Below, piece after piece: positions 50,470 to 59,909 of a stretch of 64,000 nt of DNA. Each line of letters begins with the position of its first letter. Within the stretch, counting starts at the first letter, position 1. A program made the position numbers and the translations under genes. Source of the stretch: Streptomyces humicola (GTDB lineage Bacteria; Actinomycetota; Actinomycetes; Streptomycetales; Streptomycetaceae); the NCBI RefSeq assembly GCF_024436035.1, contig NZ_JANFNG010000009.1, positions 1-64,000 of the forward strand, written 5' to 3'. Under the pieces are notes generated by a model. That model was given only the letters and a program-made list of their open reading frames with translations. It did no database searches and had not been told where the DNA came from.

Positions 50470-51363
50470 TCAGGCAGGAATGAGGCGCGTGAGCTCGTCG
50501 GCGACGATACGGGCGGCCGGGGCGACCCAGCGCCGGCGGTGCTGGGCGAGCTGCACCGGCACCGGTGGAATCTCCGGAGCATCGACCATGGCCAGGACCC
50601 CGTCGCGCAGTTGCTGCTCGACGGTGGCCCGAGGCAGCAGCGTGAGCCCGAGTCCCGCGGCCACGCACGAGCGGGCGGCCTCGATACTGCCGAACCGCGT
50701 GAGTCGGGGCTGCGGCCCGGGGAGCGCGAGCAGGGTGCGCACCAGGTGATCGCTGTACGAACACCCTTCCTCGTGTACGAAGAAGCTCTCCCCGGCCAGC
50801 TCCTCCCACCCGACCGTGCGCCCGGCGAGCGGGTGGTCCGGGGATGCCGCGTACACGAGTGGTTCGCGCGCTATGGGCCGAGCGACCAGGTCGGCGGCGT
50901 TCACCTCGGGTTCCAGGAGCAGCGCAATGTCGAGTCGTCCCGCGCGCAGCCCCTCCACGGCCGCAGCGCTGCCCACGGGGCGCAGATGGACGTCGATTCC
51001 GGGGTGGGTACGTCGCAGCGAGGCGATCACTCCGGGCAGCCGTGACGCGCACAGCGACTCACCCGCCCCTACGGCGACCTGCCCCTCGACCGCTCCGTCG
51101 CCGTTACCGGCAGCCGCGGTGGCTCGCAGCCGAGCCTCTGCGTCGAGCATCGTCTCGGCTTCTTCGAGCAGCCGCCGCCCGGCGCTGGTCAGCAGCGCGC
51201 CCGTGGGCAGCCTGTCGAACAGCCGTGTTCCCAGCTCCCGTTCCAGCGAGCGGACCTGAACGGTGACGGTGGACTGGGCGAGATGCAGCTCGGCGGCCGC
51301 GGCGGTGAAACTCCCCGCCTTCGCCAGGGCCGTGAAGGTTCTCAGAAGTCTGGTCTCCACCAC
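50470..51363 (-). CDS. LysR-family transcriptional regulator
   Basis: The 297-residue protein has the N-terminal winged helix LLRTFTALAKAGSFTAAAAELHLAQSTVTVQVRSLE and a periplasmic-binding-like effector domain with AVGAGESLCASRLPGVIASLR. A GTG at 51363 starts VVETRLL; a second GTG at 51360 is possible. It is divergent from the PhzF gene with an 81-bp gap, the usual control arrangement. Confidence 0.9.
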   Translation of the reverse strand: MVETRLLRTFTALAKAGSFTAAAAELHLAQSTVTVQVRSLERELGTRLFDRLPTGALLTSAGRRLLEEAETMLDAEARLRATAAAGNGDGAVEGQVAVGAGESLCASRLPGVIASLRRTHPGIDVHLRPVGSAAAVEGLRAGRLDIALLLEPEVNAADLVARPIAREPLVYAASPDHPLAGRTVGWEELAGESFFVHEEGCSYSDHLVRTLLALPGPQPRLTRFGSIEAARSCVAAGLGLTLLPRATVEQQLRDGVLAMVDAPEIPPVPVQLAQHRRRWVAPAARIVADELTRLIPA

Positions 51364-51444
51364 CTGATGGTATCGATTTCTCCGATCGCCGTAAGCGATA
51401 AGAATCGTTGGACGCGATGTCGCGTCGGGTGCGAGCGTTGACCC

Positions 51445-52344
51445 ATGACCGAACGGGTAGAAAAAACCACACCGCAAACGTGCGCGGACACCGTCGAAGT
51501 CCTGCGCTACTCCGCCTTCACCACCGACCCATCGGGCGGCAACCCCGCCGGCGTCGTCCTCGACGCCGAAACGCTCGACGACAGCGTGATGCTGGCCGTC
51601 GCCGCCCGGCTCGGCTACTCCGAGACCGCGTTCGTCACCGCACGGGACCGGCCGGCGCGCCGCTATCGGCTGCGCTACTTCAGCCCCCGCGCCGAAGTCT
51701 CCTTCTGCGGACACGCCACGGTGGCAACGGCCGTCGCCCTCGCCGGGCGTGACGGCGCCGGCGAGTTCGTCTTCGACACGCGAGCGGGTGAGATCCGCGT
51801 GGCGACCAGCACCGGCGACGGTCCACCCCGCGCGACCCTCACCAGCGTTCCCGCCCGCTCCCGCCCCGCCGACGACGCAGAAATCGAGCCGGCGCTGAAA
51901 GCCCTGGGCTGGACACGGCAAGACCTTGACCCGGCTCTTCCTCCGCACATCGCCTTCGCGGGCAACCACCACCTCGTCCTCGCCGCCGGCACACGGGGGC
52001 GGCTCACCGCCCTCGACTACGACTTCGACGCGTTGGACGACGTCATGCGGCGCCACGGCTGGACCACCGTCCACCTGGTGTGGCGCGAGGACGCCAACTG
52101 CTTCGACTTCCACGCCCGTGACCCGTTCCCGGTCGGCGGCGTCGTGGAGGACCCGGCCACCGGCGCCGCGGCCGCCGCCTTCGGCGGCTACCTGCGCTCC
52201 CTGGGGTTGGTCGAGGAGCCGACCCGAGTCCGCATCCGGCAGGGGGAGGACATGGGCCGCCCGAGCGACCTCCTCGTCGACGTGACCCCCGACGACCCCC
52301 GCGTCCGCGTCACCGGCCAGGCCGTCCGGATCCCGGAGGAGTGA
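51445..52344 (+). CDS. PhzF-family isomerase
   Basis: The 299-residue protein shows both PhzF halves: FTTDPSGGNPAGVVLDAETL, SETAFV with the catalytic Glu (about 50), and RYFSPRAEVSFCGHATVATAVAL. The C-terminal VEDPATGAAAAAFGGYL repeats the fold. It should isomerise a small acid or amino acid substrate; a phenazine pathway is not present here. The following dehydrogenase begins 4 nt after its stop, so the two form one transcript. Confidence 0.88.
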   Translation: MTERVEKTTPQTCADTVEVLRYSAFTTDPSGGNPAGVVLDAETLDDSVMLAVAARLGYSETAFVTARDRPARRYRLRYFSPRAEVSFCGHATVATAVALAGRDGAGEFVFDTRAGEIRVATSTGDGPPRATLTSVPARSRPADDAEIEPALKALGWTRQDLDPALPPHIAFAGNHHLVLAAGTRGRLTALDYDFDALDDVMRRHGWTTVHLVWREDANCFDFHARDPFPVGGVVEDPATGAAAAAFGGYLRSLGLVEEPTRVRIRQGEDMGRPSDLLVDVTPDDPRVRVTGQAVRIPEE

Positions 52345-52348
52345 AAGC

Positions 52349-53371
52349 GTGATGAAGACGAGGTACTACCACCTGCCGCACTTCACCGGAGCAGACGCCC
52401 TACGGCTGGACGAACGCGACGTGCCCGCTCCCGGACCGCACGAGGTGCTTGTCCGGATGCGAGCGTGGTCGCTGAACTACCGCGACCTGATGATCGCCGC
52501 GAACGCCTACGGACGCGCACTGAAACCCGGGGTCATTCCACTGTCCGACGGCGCAGGCGAAGTGGTCGAAACCGGCACCGAGGTCACACGGTGGGAGCCA
52601 GGCGACCGGGTCATGAGCGTCTTCATGCCCGGATGGCTCTCCGGCCCGCCCAGCGCGGAGAAGACCTCGGGCGCTCTGGGCGGCACGGCCGACGGTGTTC
52701 TCGCTGAACACGTGCTCTTCGACCAGGAAGCCGTCGTCGCCGTCCCCCCGCACCTGGACTTCGCCGAGGCCGCGACACTGCCGTGCGCCGCGGTGACCGC
52801 ATGGCACGCAGTGGCGGCGGTGCACGGCGGGCTCAACCCCGGCCAGACCGTCCTGACGCTGGGAAGCGGTGGCGTATCGCTGTTCGCGCTGCGGTTCGCC
52901 GCCCTGGGTGGCGCTCGGGTGATCGCCACCTCCAGCAGCGACGCCAAACTGGAGCGGCTGCGCTCACTCGGAGCCTCAGACGGGGTGAACTACTCCCGGA
53001 CACCCGAATGGGGTGAGGTGGTTCACGAGTTGGCCGGGGGTGGAGTCGACCACGTCATCGAGGTGGGCGGGGCGGGCACGGTGCAGCAGTCGCTCACAGC
53101 CGTACGCACGGGCGGTCGCATCAGCCTCATCGGGGTGCTGGCGGCCAGGGGCGGCGGCATTGATCCATCGTTGGTGCTCCGCAAAGGCATCACCCTCCAA
53201 GGGCTGTTCGTGGGCAGCCGGGAGATGTTCGAGCAGATGAACCGCGCGATCGAGCAACACCGGATCCGCCCCGTCATCGACAGCACCTTTCCCTTCTCGG
53301 ACGCGGTCGCCGCCTACCGCCACTTCGAGAGCAGGGGCCACTTCGGCAAGGTGGTCATCACGGACGACTGA
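52349..53371 (+). CDS. Zinc-independent medium-chain dehydrogenase (quinone-oxidoreductase type)
   Basis: The 340-residue protein has the MDR layout: N-terminal catalytic half with NYRDLMIAANAYG and VIPLSDGAGEVVETG, then the Rossmann motif VLTLGSGGVSLFALRFAA. The zinc-binding Cys/His set is absent, as in quinone oxidoreductases. GTG 52349 is used with GGAGGA 8 nt before it; an ATG follows one codon later. It is co-transcribed with the PhzF gene. Substrate unknown. Confidence 0.85.
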   Translation: MMKTRYYHLPHFTGADALRLDERDVPAPGPHEVLVRMRAWSLNYRDLMIAANAYGRALKPGVIPLSDGAGEVVETGTEVTRWEPGDRVMSVFMPGWLSGPPSAEKTSGALGGTADGVLAEHVLFDQEAVVAVPPHLDFAEAATLPCAAVTAWHAVAAVHGGLNPGQTVLTLGSGGVSLFALRFAALGGARVIATSSSDAKLERLRSLGASDGVNYSRTPEWGEVVHELAGGGVDHVIEVGGAGTVQQSLTAVRTGGRISLIGVLAARGGGIDPSLVLRKGITLQGLFVGSREMFEQMNRAIEQHRIRPVIDSTFPFSDAVAAYRHFESRGHFGKVVITDD

Positions 53372-53613
53372 CGGAGCGGGCATGGCCCTGGCCGTTCGAC
53401 GAATTCCGCAGCAGTCCCGTTCACCGGCCTGGCGGCACGTCACCTTCGCCACCGACAGCACGGGAACTCAAGGAAAGTGTTACAAGAACCACCCGATCAC
53501 TTCCGGCCATCGTCCTATAAAGTGACTGCCCGCACGGTCTGGTGTGCGACCGTACGTCAGGTCGCCATCGTCCCCCGTCCCCAAGCGGCATCGTCAGCAC
53601 AGGAAGATCGCAG

Positions 53614-54447
53614 ATGGACTACTGCCCCACCTGCCGTCGGCACCTCAACGGGGCACTGTGTTGCCCAGGGTGCGGCGCTTTCGTTGGCACCGGCCTCGTA
53701 ACGGATACGACGATGCCTCAGGCCGTGGCTGACCACTATCCCCATTACCCCGGGGACCTTCTTCGCGAGGAGTTCACCGCTCCGGCCCCCTTCGATGTGC
53801 CCGTCGCCGGCGCCACGCCGCCAGGCCCGGCGGGGCGGCGTCGGCGACGGGCACGCAAGAAGAACAGCCGGCGGCGGGCCGTGGCAGTGACCGCCATGGC
53901 GCTGTTGGGCGGCGGCCTGACCGCCGCAGCGCTGCCCAACGGATTGACTTCCGGCTCCGCGCGTGCGGCCTCGATGCCGGATCTGGCTGATCCCGAGGTC
54001 ACGGCGGCGCAGAATCCGATCGCGCTCGCCTCGGCGGAGACGAACACACCCGTTGCGACACCCGCGTCACCTCACGCGGCCGCCGGCGGAAGCCGGCAGC
54101 CGTACATGCCCGGCACCAGCTCCCCGACTGCGACGGCAGATGCGCAACCGGACGCGACCGCCGGCGGGCCCACCACCACGCAGGCCCGGACACACAGCCC
54201 GCGGGCGGAAACCGGCCGGCCCGCCGGACGGCAGATTCACCCGCCCTCCGGCTACCCCACGCACGACACGTCCCCGCCCTCGCCTGCGCCCACCTCCACG
54301 TCGACCGGCGACCCGGGCGCGGGAGCCTCCGAATCCCCAGCACCCAGTCCCACGCCACGAGGTGACCAGTCTGCAGCGCCCCGGCATGCGGCCGGTCATC
54401 ACGAAGGGCGACGGGAGCACGGTCGGATGCACTCCGGCGGCGAGTGA
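53614..54447 (+). CDS. SCO2400-type zinc-ribbon membrane protein
   Basis: The 277-residue product starts MDYCPTCRRHLNGALCCPGC, a double CxxC zinc ribbon. A charged basic segment leads into one transmembrane helix (AVAVTAMALLGGGLTAAALP, about 90-110), followed by a Pro/Ser/Thr-rich outside tail of over 150 residues. Family function is unknown. The ATG 53614 has GGAAG 8 nt upstream. Just past the stop, four CGCCC units form a short run. Confidence 0.82.
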   Translation: MDYCPTCRRHLNGALCCPGCGAFVGTGLVTDTTMPQAVADHYPHYPGDLLREEFTAPAPFDVPVAGATPPGPAGRRRRRARKKNSRRRAVAVTAMALLGGGLTAAALPNGLTSGSARAASMPDLADPEVTAAQNPIALASAETNTPVATPASPHAAAGGSRQPYMPGTSSPTATADAQPDATAGGPTTTQARTHSPRAETGRPAGRQIHPPSGYPTHDTSPPSPAPTSTSTGDPGAGASESPAPSPTPRGDQSAAPRHAAGHHEGRREHGRMHSGGE

Positions 54448-54492
54448 ACCGCCCCGCCCCGCCCCGCTCAGCCTCGGGCGAGGGAATGTGAG

Positions 54493-55098
54493 CTAGGCAT
54501 CGTCGTCAGCGATGGCCCAGGTCGGGCGGGTGAACGATGGCGGGCGGTTCCGTTTGGGGCGCACTGCACTGCCGTTGTCGGATGCGCCATCGGCGGGCCC
54601 CGGTCCCGGTCCCGGTCGCGGACGCCGATACCGGGGCGCAGACCGTCCCGTATCGCTGCTTGTGCCGGTAGCCGGGACTGGTGCGCCCGCCGCGGGCAGT
54701 GGGTTGCGATGCCGTGGACGGGAGCCGCCGGCTGGAAGGAACTGTGCCACCTGTTCGGGAGAGGCGCCAAGCAGACGGCAGGCATCGCTCTGGGTTACGC
54801 CCATGTCCTCGAACAGCACGCGGGCGGCATCGGCGAGAGCCTGCCGTTCGGCATCGGCCGCTTCGGCGGCGCGCCTTCTTGCCTCCAGCACACCGTGCAG
54901 CAGCGACGCGACTTCCGGAACCACCAGATCCACGGCAATCGTGTGGGACGGAACGGCAAGGACCGCGGCGATGGCGTCGCGCGCCATGTCCTCGGCCTCG
55001 TCGAGCGTGCGTCCCTGGGTGTGGATGTCGAGCGCTGCGACGTCGACGGCCCACCACCGGCCCATTCTGCGGAGCAGCGCTTCATAGGGGGTACTCAC
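54493..55098 (-). CDS. HicB-like antitoxin-domain protein
   Basis: The 201-residue protein begins at GTG 55098 after AAGGAGG. Residues 1-60 (RRMGRWWAVDVAALDIHTQGRTLDEAEDMARDAIAAVL over that span) are a HicB-type fold, followed by a helix-turn-helix-like segment (VTQSDACRLLGASPEQVAQF) and a Pro/Arg-rich tail. HicB normally neutralises a HicA toxin encoded beside it; no HicA-like frame was found either side. So this may be a solitary regulator. Confidence 0.75.
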   Translation of the reverse strand: MSTPYEALLRRMGRWWAVDVAALDIHTQGRTLDEAEDMARDAIAAVLAVPSHTIAVDLVVPEVASLLHGVLEARRRAAEAADAERQALADAARVLFEDMGVTQSDACRLLGASPEQVAQFLPAGGSRPRHRNPLPAAGAPVPATGTSSDTGRSAPRYRRPRPGPGPGPADGASDNGSAVRPKRNRPPSFTRPTWAIADDDA

Positions 55099-55333
55099 AG
55101 GGACTCGACCTCCTTGATGATGTCCCGGCCTTGAGGGCGTCCCGGCGGTGCGTTCGACGGTGGTGCGTTCGGCAGTTCCGTGGGCGTGGGGCCGGGCAGC
55201 GCAGAGGGCCTGCCTCGTGCTGTGCTCATGTGATGGTTGGCTCGCGGCGCCTGTCGCCGCTACTCGCCGAACTGGTGCGGATGCGAACAGGGTTCGCCAC
55301 ACCGGTCGGCAGGTCGTCGGTGCGTGAACACTC

Positions 55334-55822
55334 CTACCACTCGCGAGATTCGTACGCGGCTTGCCGGTACTGCTGCCGCGACCGCGATCGTGCTCCGTTG
55401 GCCACGCTCGTCAGCAGCGTGGTGATGGCCAGCCCGATGAGGGCGTTCAGCACGGTAGTGGCGATGATCTCGGTGCTGGTCCCGATGACCTTCAAGGGGA
55501 TCACCACGGCGACCACGGTCAGCAGCCCCATGATCCAGCCAAAGAACACGGTGCCGCTCGGCGTGGTCCCGACCAGGAGGTGCAGCAGGCCGGTCGCGGC
55601 CAGCGCGATGACACCGACCCCTATCGCGTAGGTGGTGTTGTTGGCGTCGCCCCACAACCCGTCACCTATGGGCGCGAAGACCGCCAGGTGCAGCAGTCCC
55701 CTCGCGACCAGAATGCCGACCTCCGCGACCAGTGCGGCCACCACGGCCGTCGCCAGCCCGCCCGCCCACAACCGTCCGGCATCGATCTGTGGTGCGTCGG
55801 GCTCGGGGTAGCTGCTCGTCAC
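55334..55822 (-). CDS. DUF6069 family membrane protein
   Basis: The 162-residue protein has four transmembrane helices with short loops: LATAVVAALVAEVGILVARGLL, then IGVGVIALAATGLLHLL, the FGWIMGLLTVVAVVIPL helix, and a final TTVLNALIGLAITTLL. The helix arrangement matches DUF6069. GTG 55822 has GAGGAG before it and is preferred to the open frame to 55942. Function unknown. Confidence 0.8.
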   Translation of the reverse strand: MTSSYPEPDAPQIDAGRLWAGGLATAVVAALVAEVGILVARGLLHLAVFAPIGDGLWGDANNTTYAIGVGVIALAATGLLHLLVGTTPSGTVFFGWIMGLLTVVAVVIPLKVIGTSTEIIATTVLNALIGLAITTLLTSVANGARSRSRQQYRQAAYESREW

Positions 55823-56284
55823 TGGGTTCTCCTCTTTCGCGTCCGATGATGGCCGCATCAATCGCCCGGCCAGCGGTGTCCCCCGGCAGGGCGCCTGGCC
55901 GCATGAGGGCGTCATCCTGTGATCGTCCTCATCGGTGGGCACACGCGCCCGCGGAGCGGCGGTCCATCTCGCCCTCTCTGTCTCTGTTGCCTCTGTTGCC
56001 TCTGTTGCCTCTGTTCACTGCGCCGCCGGGGACGTCGGCATGGTTCACGTCGGCACTCGGGATCGAGTGGCCAGCAACGCTAACGAGGCTTCCCGAAGGC
56101 GCTACGCAGCTCTTGTGACGCTCTTGCAAAGATTGCTTGCCGGTGAAGCGGCTCCGGCGCCGCCGCCGTGCTGCGGCGTCCGGTCCAAGCGGATCTTGCA
56201 GACACCAGCGCGCCCCTTGAGCTGAGGTGCAGCGATGACCGCAGGAGCTCAAGGGGCGACGGGGGCGATTCTGTGGCGAGGGTG
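55823..56284. other. Intergenic stretch before the cyclodipeptide locus
   Basis: No supported gene. It contains the 9-bp tandem repeat at 55982-56017, the promoter of the DUF6069 gene, and ends at the P450 stop. Confidence 0.5.
55982..56017. repeat. 9-bp tandem repeat
   Basis: CTCTGTTGC occurs three times (55982-55990, 55991-55999, 56000-56008) plus a partial fourth copy. Unlike other arrays in the window, it is not attached to a recognisable gene end. Confidence 0.88.
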
Positions 56285-57481
56285 TTACCAGGTCACGGGA
56301 AGCCGTTCCGGAATGCGCTTCATGAAGCCCGTACGCCAAACGAGCTGTTCGATCGGCACGGCCAGGTCGAGGCCGGGCATGCGTTCCAAGAGGGTTTCCA
56401 GGGCGATTTCCGCGTGCTTGCGGCCGAGTGCGGTGGCAGGACAGTAGTGAGGTCCTCCGCCGAAGGAGAGGTGGGCGCCGGCGTTGGGGCGGCCGAGGAC
56501 GACGTCGGTCGGGTCCGTGAATTCCTCGGGGTCGAAATTGGCGCCCTCGACCAGCACCAGTACCAGTTCATCCTTCTTCACCTCCGCGTCGCCGAGCCGG
56601 ACGTCCTCGAGCGCGAGACGCGGCAGCGCGTCACCGATCGAAAGGTTGATCCTCAGCAGTTCCTCGACGGCCGCCGGTATTTTCGCCGGGTCGGCGAGCA
56701 GTTCGGCCTTCAGCTCGGGATGCTGGATGAGCGACACGAGCGCCATCGTCAGAAAACCGGACGTGCTGATGACACCGGCGCCGAACATCGTGACGCCGAC
56801 CGTGGCCAGCATCTCGTCCGTGAGGTGGTCGTAGTCGGGATCCTCGCGCAGCTCGGCGAGCTCGGCCATGAGTCCGGTGGTGGCCGGGTCGTCGAGCCGC
56901 TCCACCATGTAGGCGATGTCGCGGTCCCAGTTGAGCTTCGCCCCCGTGATCGGGCACGCCGAGTTCATGAACGCGATGTCGAGGGACCGCATCAGCTTCG
57001 GCGCATCCGTCTGCGGGATGCCGAGGAGATGGCAGTGCATCCCGGCCGAGTAGGGGTCGGCGAAGGAGCCCCGCAGATCCACGGGCGCGCCGTCGGCCAT
57101 GGCTGCGTCGATCAGAGCGGCGGCGTTCGCGCGCATCCAGTCCACCATGCCGGGCGACTTCGGGTTGAGCGCCTTCAGCACGGCTTTGCGCAGCCCCGCG
57201 CCGGTGATGTTGCCCATGTTGTTGACGACCTCCGGCGGGATCGTCAGGGCATACTGCCGGGGCACCCCTGGTGCGGAGGTGTCCTTGAGAGAGAAGCGGA
57301 CGTCTTCGAGCACCTGCTTGCACAGGCGATAGGACGAAACCAGCCACGCTTCGTCCCCTGCGATCGTCCGCACGCGGCGTACGGGGGTCTTCTCCCGCAG
57401 TTCCTCGACCTCGGACGGGATCCGGCTCCCGTTCCATGAGAACGGGAAATCGATCAGGTCAGGCAGCGTTTCGACGGTCAC
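56285..57481 (-). CDS. CYP121-like cytochrome P450 (mycocyclosin synthase-type)
   Basis: The 398-residue P450 closely follows Mycobacterium tuberculosis CYP121, which couples the tyrosine rings of cyclo(Tyr-Tyr). The heme loop reads [16 protein letters not shown] (Cys347); the I helix reads GAGVISTSG with Ser239 matching CYP121 Ser237; NNMGN, INWDRD-like [21 protein letters not shown] and RIPERLPV align throughout. CYP121 Gln385 and Arg386 correspond here to Met387 and Lys388. GTG 57481 overlaps the synthase stop by 23 nt, so the two are co-expressed. It likely modifies the cyclodipeptide. Confidence 0.9.
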   Translation of the reverse strand: MTVETLPDLIDFPFSWNGSRIPSEVEELREKTPVRRVRTIAGDEAWLVSSYRLCKQVLEDVRFSLKDTSAPGVPRQYALTIPPEVVNNMGNITGAGLRKAVLKALNPKSPGMVDWMRANAAALIDAAMADGAPVDLRGSFADPYSAGMHCHLLGIPQTDAPKLMRSLDIAFMNSACPITGAKLNWDRDIAYMVERLDDPATTGLMAELAELREDPDYDHLTDEMLATVGVTMFGAGVISTSGFLTMALVSLIQHPELKAELLADPAKIPAAVEELLRINLSIGDALPRLALEDVRLGDAEVKKDELVLVLVEGANFDPEEFTDPTDVVLGRPNAGAHLSFGGGPHYCPATALGRKHAEIALETLLERMPGLDLAVPIEQLVWRTGFMKRIPERLPVTW

Positions 57482-58190
57482 TGTCGGCTCCTTCGGCGGG
57501 GGTGACGATGGCATGGCCCTGGTTGCGCGAGGCACGCAGCCCGGCTCCGCGGGAGTAGAGCAGTTCGGCCATCGGGAGAAGCTGGTGGTAGCAGTTGAGC
57601 GAGGACGGCACGCCCAGGATCGCGGGGGTGTCGAGGAACAGCGGCGCCTCCGCGCAGACGTATTCCAGACACACCGAGCGCTGCTGGGCGGTGGGCGATT
57701 TTCCACCAAGGACCTTCGAGGAGAGGAAGGTGCTCACCAGAGCGTCGCAGGCGAAGCGGAATTCCTCGTCGGTCTCCAGTCGGCCTCGCAGGTCCCGGTG
57801 GATCTCCTGGTAGGCGGCGCCGGTCTGGAACTCCGACATCGGGTGTGCCCGCAGGCGCGTTCCCTCGGGGTCGGCCTCGGCAGCCGCGTTGGTCACCTTC
57901 GCCCGTACCCCGCGCAGGTTCTTCACCGCTTTTCTGCGGGCGTCATCGACCGTGTAGCCGGAGGCCGCGTACATCTCTGCCACGTACAGGTCGGTGTACA
58001 CGAAATCGACCTGGTCGAAGTGGGCCAGACCCCAAGCCGCGAGGTCGTGGAGGCGCTGGGCCGAGAAGTAGCTGTTACCGGGCGAGACGCCGATGACGGC
58101 GTGAGCGCCCTCGTCATAGATCACCTGGCAATGTGGCGTATACGGCTGGACTGCGAATGTGTCGGCCATCAGCACGGAGGCTGTGGTCAC
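57459..58190 (-). CDS. tRNA-dependent cyclodipeptide synthase (Rv2275-like)
   Basis: A 243-residue enzyme that makes a diketopiperazine from two aminoacyl-tRNAs. The catalytic Ser36 is in [10 protein letters not shown] with Asn39; Tyr177 and Glu181 lie in YVCAE; Tyr201-His202 in LNCYHQ give the NYH subfamily. RRKAVKN, HPMSEFQ-like and [16 protein letters not shown] segments match M. tuberculosis Rv2275 (cyclo-Tyr-Tyr synthase). GTG 58190 has GGAGG 9 nt before. Overlapping the CYP121-like gene, it suggests a mycocyclosin-type product. Confidence 0.93.
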   Translation of the reverse strand: MTTASVLMADTFAVQPYTPHCQVIYDEGAHAVIGVSPGNSYFSAQRLHDLAAWGLAHFDQVDFVYTDLYVAEMYAASGYTVDDARRKAVKNLRGVRAKVTNAAAEADPEGTRLRAHPMSEFQTGAAYQEIHRDLRGRLETDEEFRFACDALVSTFLSSKVLGGKSPTAQQRSVCLEYVCAEAPLFLDTPAILGVPSSLNCYHQLLPMAELLYSRGAGLRASRNQGHAIVTPAEGADSDRRNAA

Positions 58191-58429
58191 GGGGGTAACC
58201 CTCCGCCGCGCGCTAGTCCCAGCAGGGCCCTGCGCCCCGGGTGTGGCTGCGCGACGCCCTCACGCTATCCGTCCCATGCGAACACGAGCAGTTACCGCAG
58301 AGTTTTGGCTGAAATTGATCGGTGGATCATACAGATCGCCTGGTCGGGGCCGGGAAGGGCCTTGGTTGTGGTGGCGACGAGCGGGCCCGCTGTCGCGCAG
58401 CGCCAGGCGGCGAAGACCTGGGAGTCTTC

Positions 58430-58490
58430 GGTGCCCACCCTCACCCGATGGGCAGGCAGGTCCAGTGGGGTGCCCGCCCTCACCCGATGG
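58430..58490. repeat. 22-bp direct repeat including a stop codon
   Basis: 58430-58451 and 58469-58490 match at 21 of 22 positions, with a 39-bp period. The second copy contains the TGA stop (58480-58482) of the next gene; the first keeps a TGA at the same place. Confidence 0.88.
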
Positions 58491-59187
58491 TGCGTTGGGC
58501 CAGGCAGTCCCCCCATGCCGTGGCCAGGCCGGACGGGATCTGGCTGATCGCCGCGCATCCGAGCGGACTTGCCGGGAGTCCGTCGCCGGCCACGAAGATC
58601 CAGGTGCCGCCGGGTCGTTGGACGAAGTACTTCATCGCGCCGCCTGCGTCCTGCAGCGCGACCTGCTCGGCGAGCGTGGAGCCGGCCGCGGGCATGAAGC
58701 GGGTGCCCGCGTATGTGACGCCGCCGCACGTGCCGTAGTAGAACGTGCCCTTGACCGGTTCGATGTGAACGAGCCCCTGCTGTGACTGACGGTAGGCCGC
58801 CGTGACGGCGTCCTTCACGGCGGGTGACGCCACGAGCGACCGGCAGGAGGCGGTGCTGTTGCCGGCGCCGTTGGCGCTCGGTGAGGGCACGACAGACGCA
58901 CGACCCGACGGTGGGGTGGTCACGTCCGACGGGTTGGACGGCGCGCTCGTCGCCGGGTGCGTGGTGACGGTCGACGACGGGCCGCTGCGACCGGGCAGAC
59001 CGGTCGCGGCGAATGCCCCGCCCCCGACCGCGGCCGCAGCAACGACGGCCAGCGCCGTCGTGACGACGGAGTGCCGGCGCCGCAGCTGATCGCCGCGCGC
59101 ACGGACCGCGCCGGCCGGCCGTGGGCTGGTCCGCGCCGCAAGCTCCGCCGACCCTGACCGCAGGATGGTCTCGAAGTCCTCACGCAT
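58480..59187 (-). CDS. Single-pass membrane protein, sigma-factor partner
   Basis: The 235-residue protein has a cytosolic N-terminus (about 35 residues, with EDFETILRSGSAELAAR), one transmembrane helix (TTALAVVAAAAVGGGAFAATG), a Ser/Thr-rich linker and an outside C-terminal part with four Cys spaced as two possible disulfides. It overlaps the ECF sigma gene by 8 nt, so it is coupled and may act as a membrane regulator. No anti-sigma zinc motif is visible, so true anti-sigma function is not shown. Confidence 0.72.
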   Translation of the reverse strand: MREDFETILRSGSAELAARTSPRPAGAVRARGDQLRRRHSVVTTALAVVAAAAVGGGAFAATGLPGRSGPSSTVTTHPATSAPSNPSDVTTPPSGRASVVPSPSANGAGNSTASCRSLVASPAVKDAVTAAYRQSQQGLVHIEPVKGTFYYGTCGGVTYAGTRFMPAAGSTLAEQVALQDAGGAMKYFVQRPGGTWIFVAGDGLPASPLGCAAISQIPSGLATAWGDCLAQRTIG

Positions 59188-59758
59188 GGTGGCGCACCTC
59201 CTGGTCGGTGGGGCCGAGGCCGAAGGTCCGGCCGACTCCGGCCGCACTGGGTGCGGGTGCGGTGTCGGGTGCGAGGTCGGAGTCGGGGTCGGACAGATGA
59301 GGCGCCATCGCCTGACGCCCGCGTGAGAGCCGGGCCTTGACCGTGCCGACCGCGGCCCCGGTCTCCCGCGCGATCTCCTCCACGGACAGGCCGACCAGGT
59401 GGTGCAACACGATCGCCCGGCGCTGCTCGGCGGGGATGCGCCGCAGCGCCGCGACGATCGCCACGTAGTCCGGGCTCGCTCCGGGGACGTCCTCGGGCAT
59501 GCCATGGCGGCGATGGGCCGCCAATCGGTTGACCGCCTTGCGCCATGCGCTCACCCTGATGCGGCAGGCGACCGTACGTACCCATGCCTCGGGATCGGCG
59601 TAGCCGGACACCTTCTCCCAGCGCTGCCAGGCGCGAGCGAACGCCTCGTGCACTAGGTCCTCCGCCTCGGCACGGCTGCCCGTCATCGCATACATCTGGC
59701 TGGTCAGCCGACGCACGCTGCCGGCGTAAAACGTGTCGAAGTCGCTTTGGTCGCGCAT
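59180..59758 (-). CDS. ECF sigma factor (SigE-like)
   Basis: A 192-residue sigma70 family factor of the extracytoplasmic type with region 2 (SQMYAMTGSRAEAEDLVHEAFARAWQRWEK) and region 4 (LRRIPAEQRRAIVLHHLVGLSVEEIARETGAAVGTVKARLSRG). The RRIPAEQRRAIVLHHL helix-turn-helix is clear. Its partner gene overlaps its 3' end. The C-terminal tail is acidic and Pro/Ala-rich. Confidence 0.9.
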   Translation of the reverse strand: MRDQSDFDTFYAGSVRRLTSQMYAMTGSRAEAEDLVHEAFARAWQRWEKVSGYADPEAWVRTVACRIRVSAWRKAVNRLAAHRRHGMPEDVPGASPDYVAIVAALRRIPAEQRRAIVLHHLVGLSVEEIARETGAAVGTVKARLSRGRQAMAPHLSDPDSDLAPDTAPAPSAAGVGRTFGLGPTDQEVRHHA

Positions 59759-59861
59759 ACGCCCCCCTCCACATCACGGGTTCGAGGGGCATGACGCCCT
59801 CAACCACTTGTCACGCCCGACTGCCGGACCGGGTTGCACCATCATGCCGGGCGGTGGCTCC

Positions 59862-59909
59862 GTGGATCAGTGGATCAGTGGCTCAGTGGATCAGTGGCTC
59901 AGTGGAGCG
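59862..59909. repeat. 8-bp tandem repeat including a stop codon
   Basis: Five to six GTGGATCA/GTGGCTCA units (59862-59901, then a partial). The copy at 59894-59901 carries the TGA stop (59899-59901) of the beta-lactamase remnant. Confidence 0.9.

Noticed and set aside
54493-55302. HicA toxin partner of the HicB-like gene
   Set aside because: Upstream and downstream frames were read on both strands; none has the HicA G-x-H pattern or length.
55929-56339. Minus-strand frame over the 9-bp repeat
   Set aside because: Its translation consists of repeat-derived Asn-Arg-Gly triplets and unrelated low-complexity sequence.
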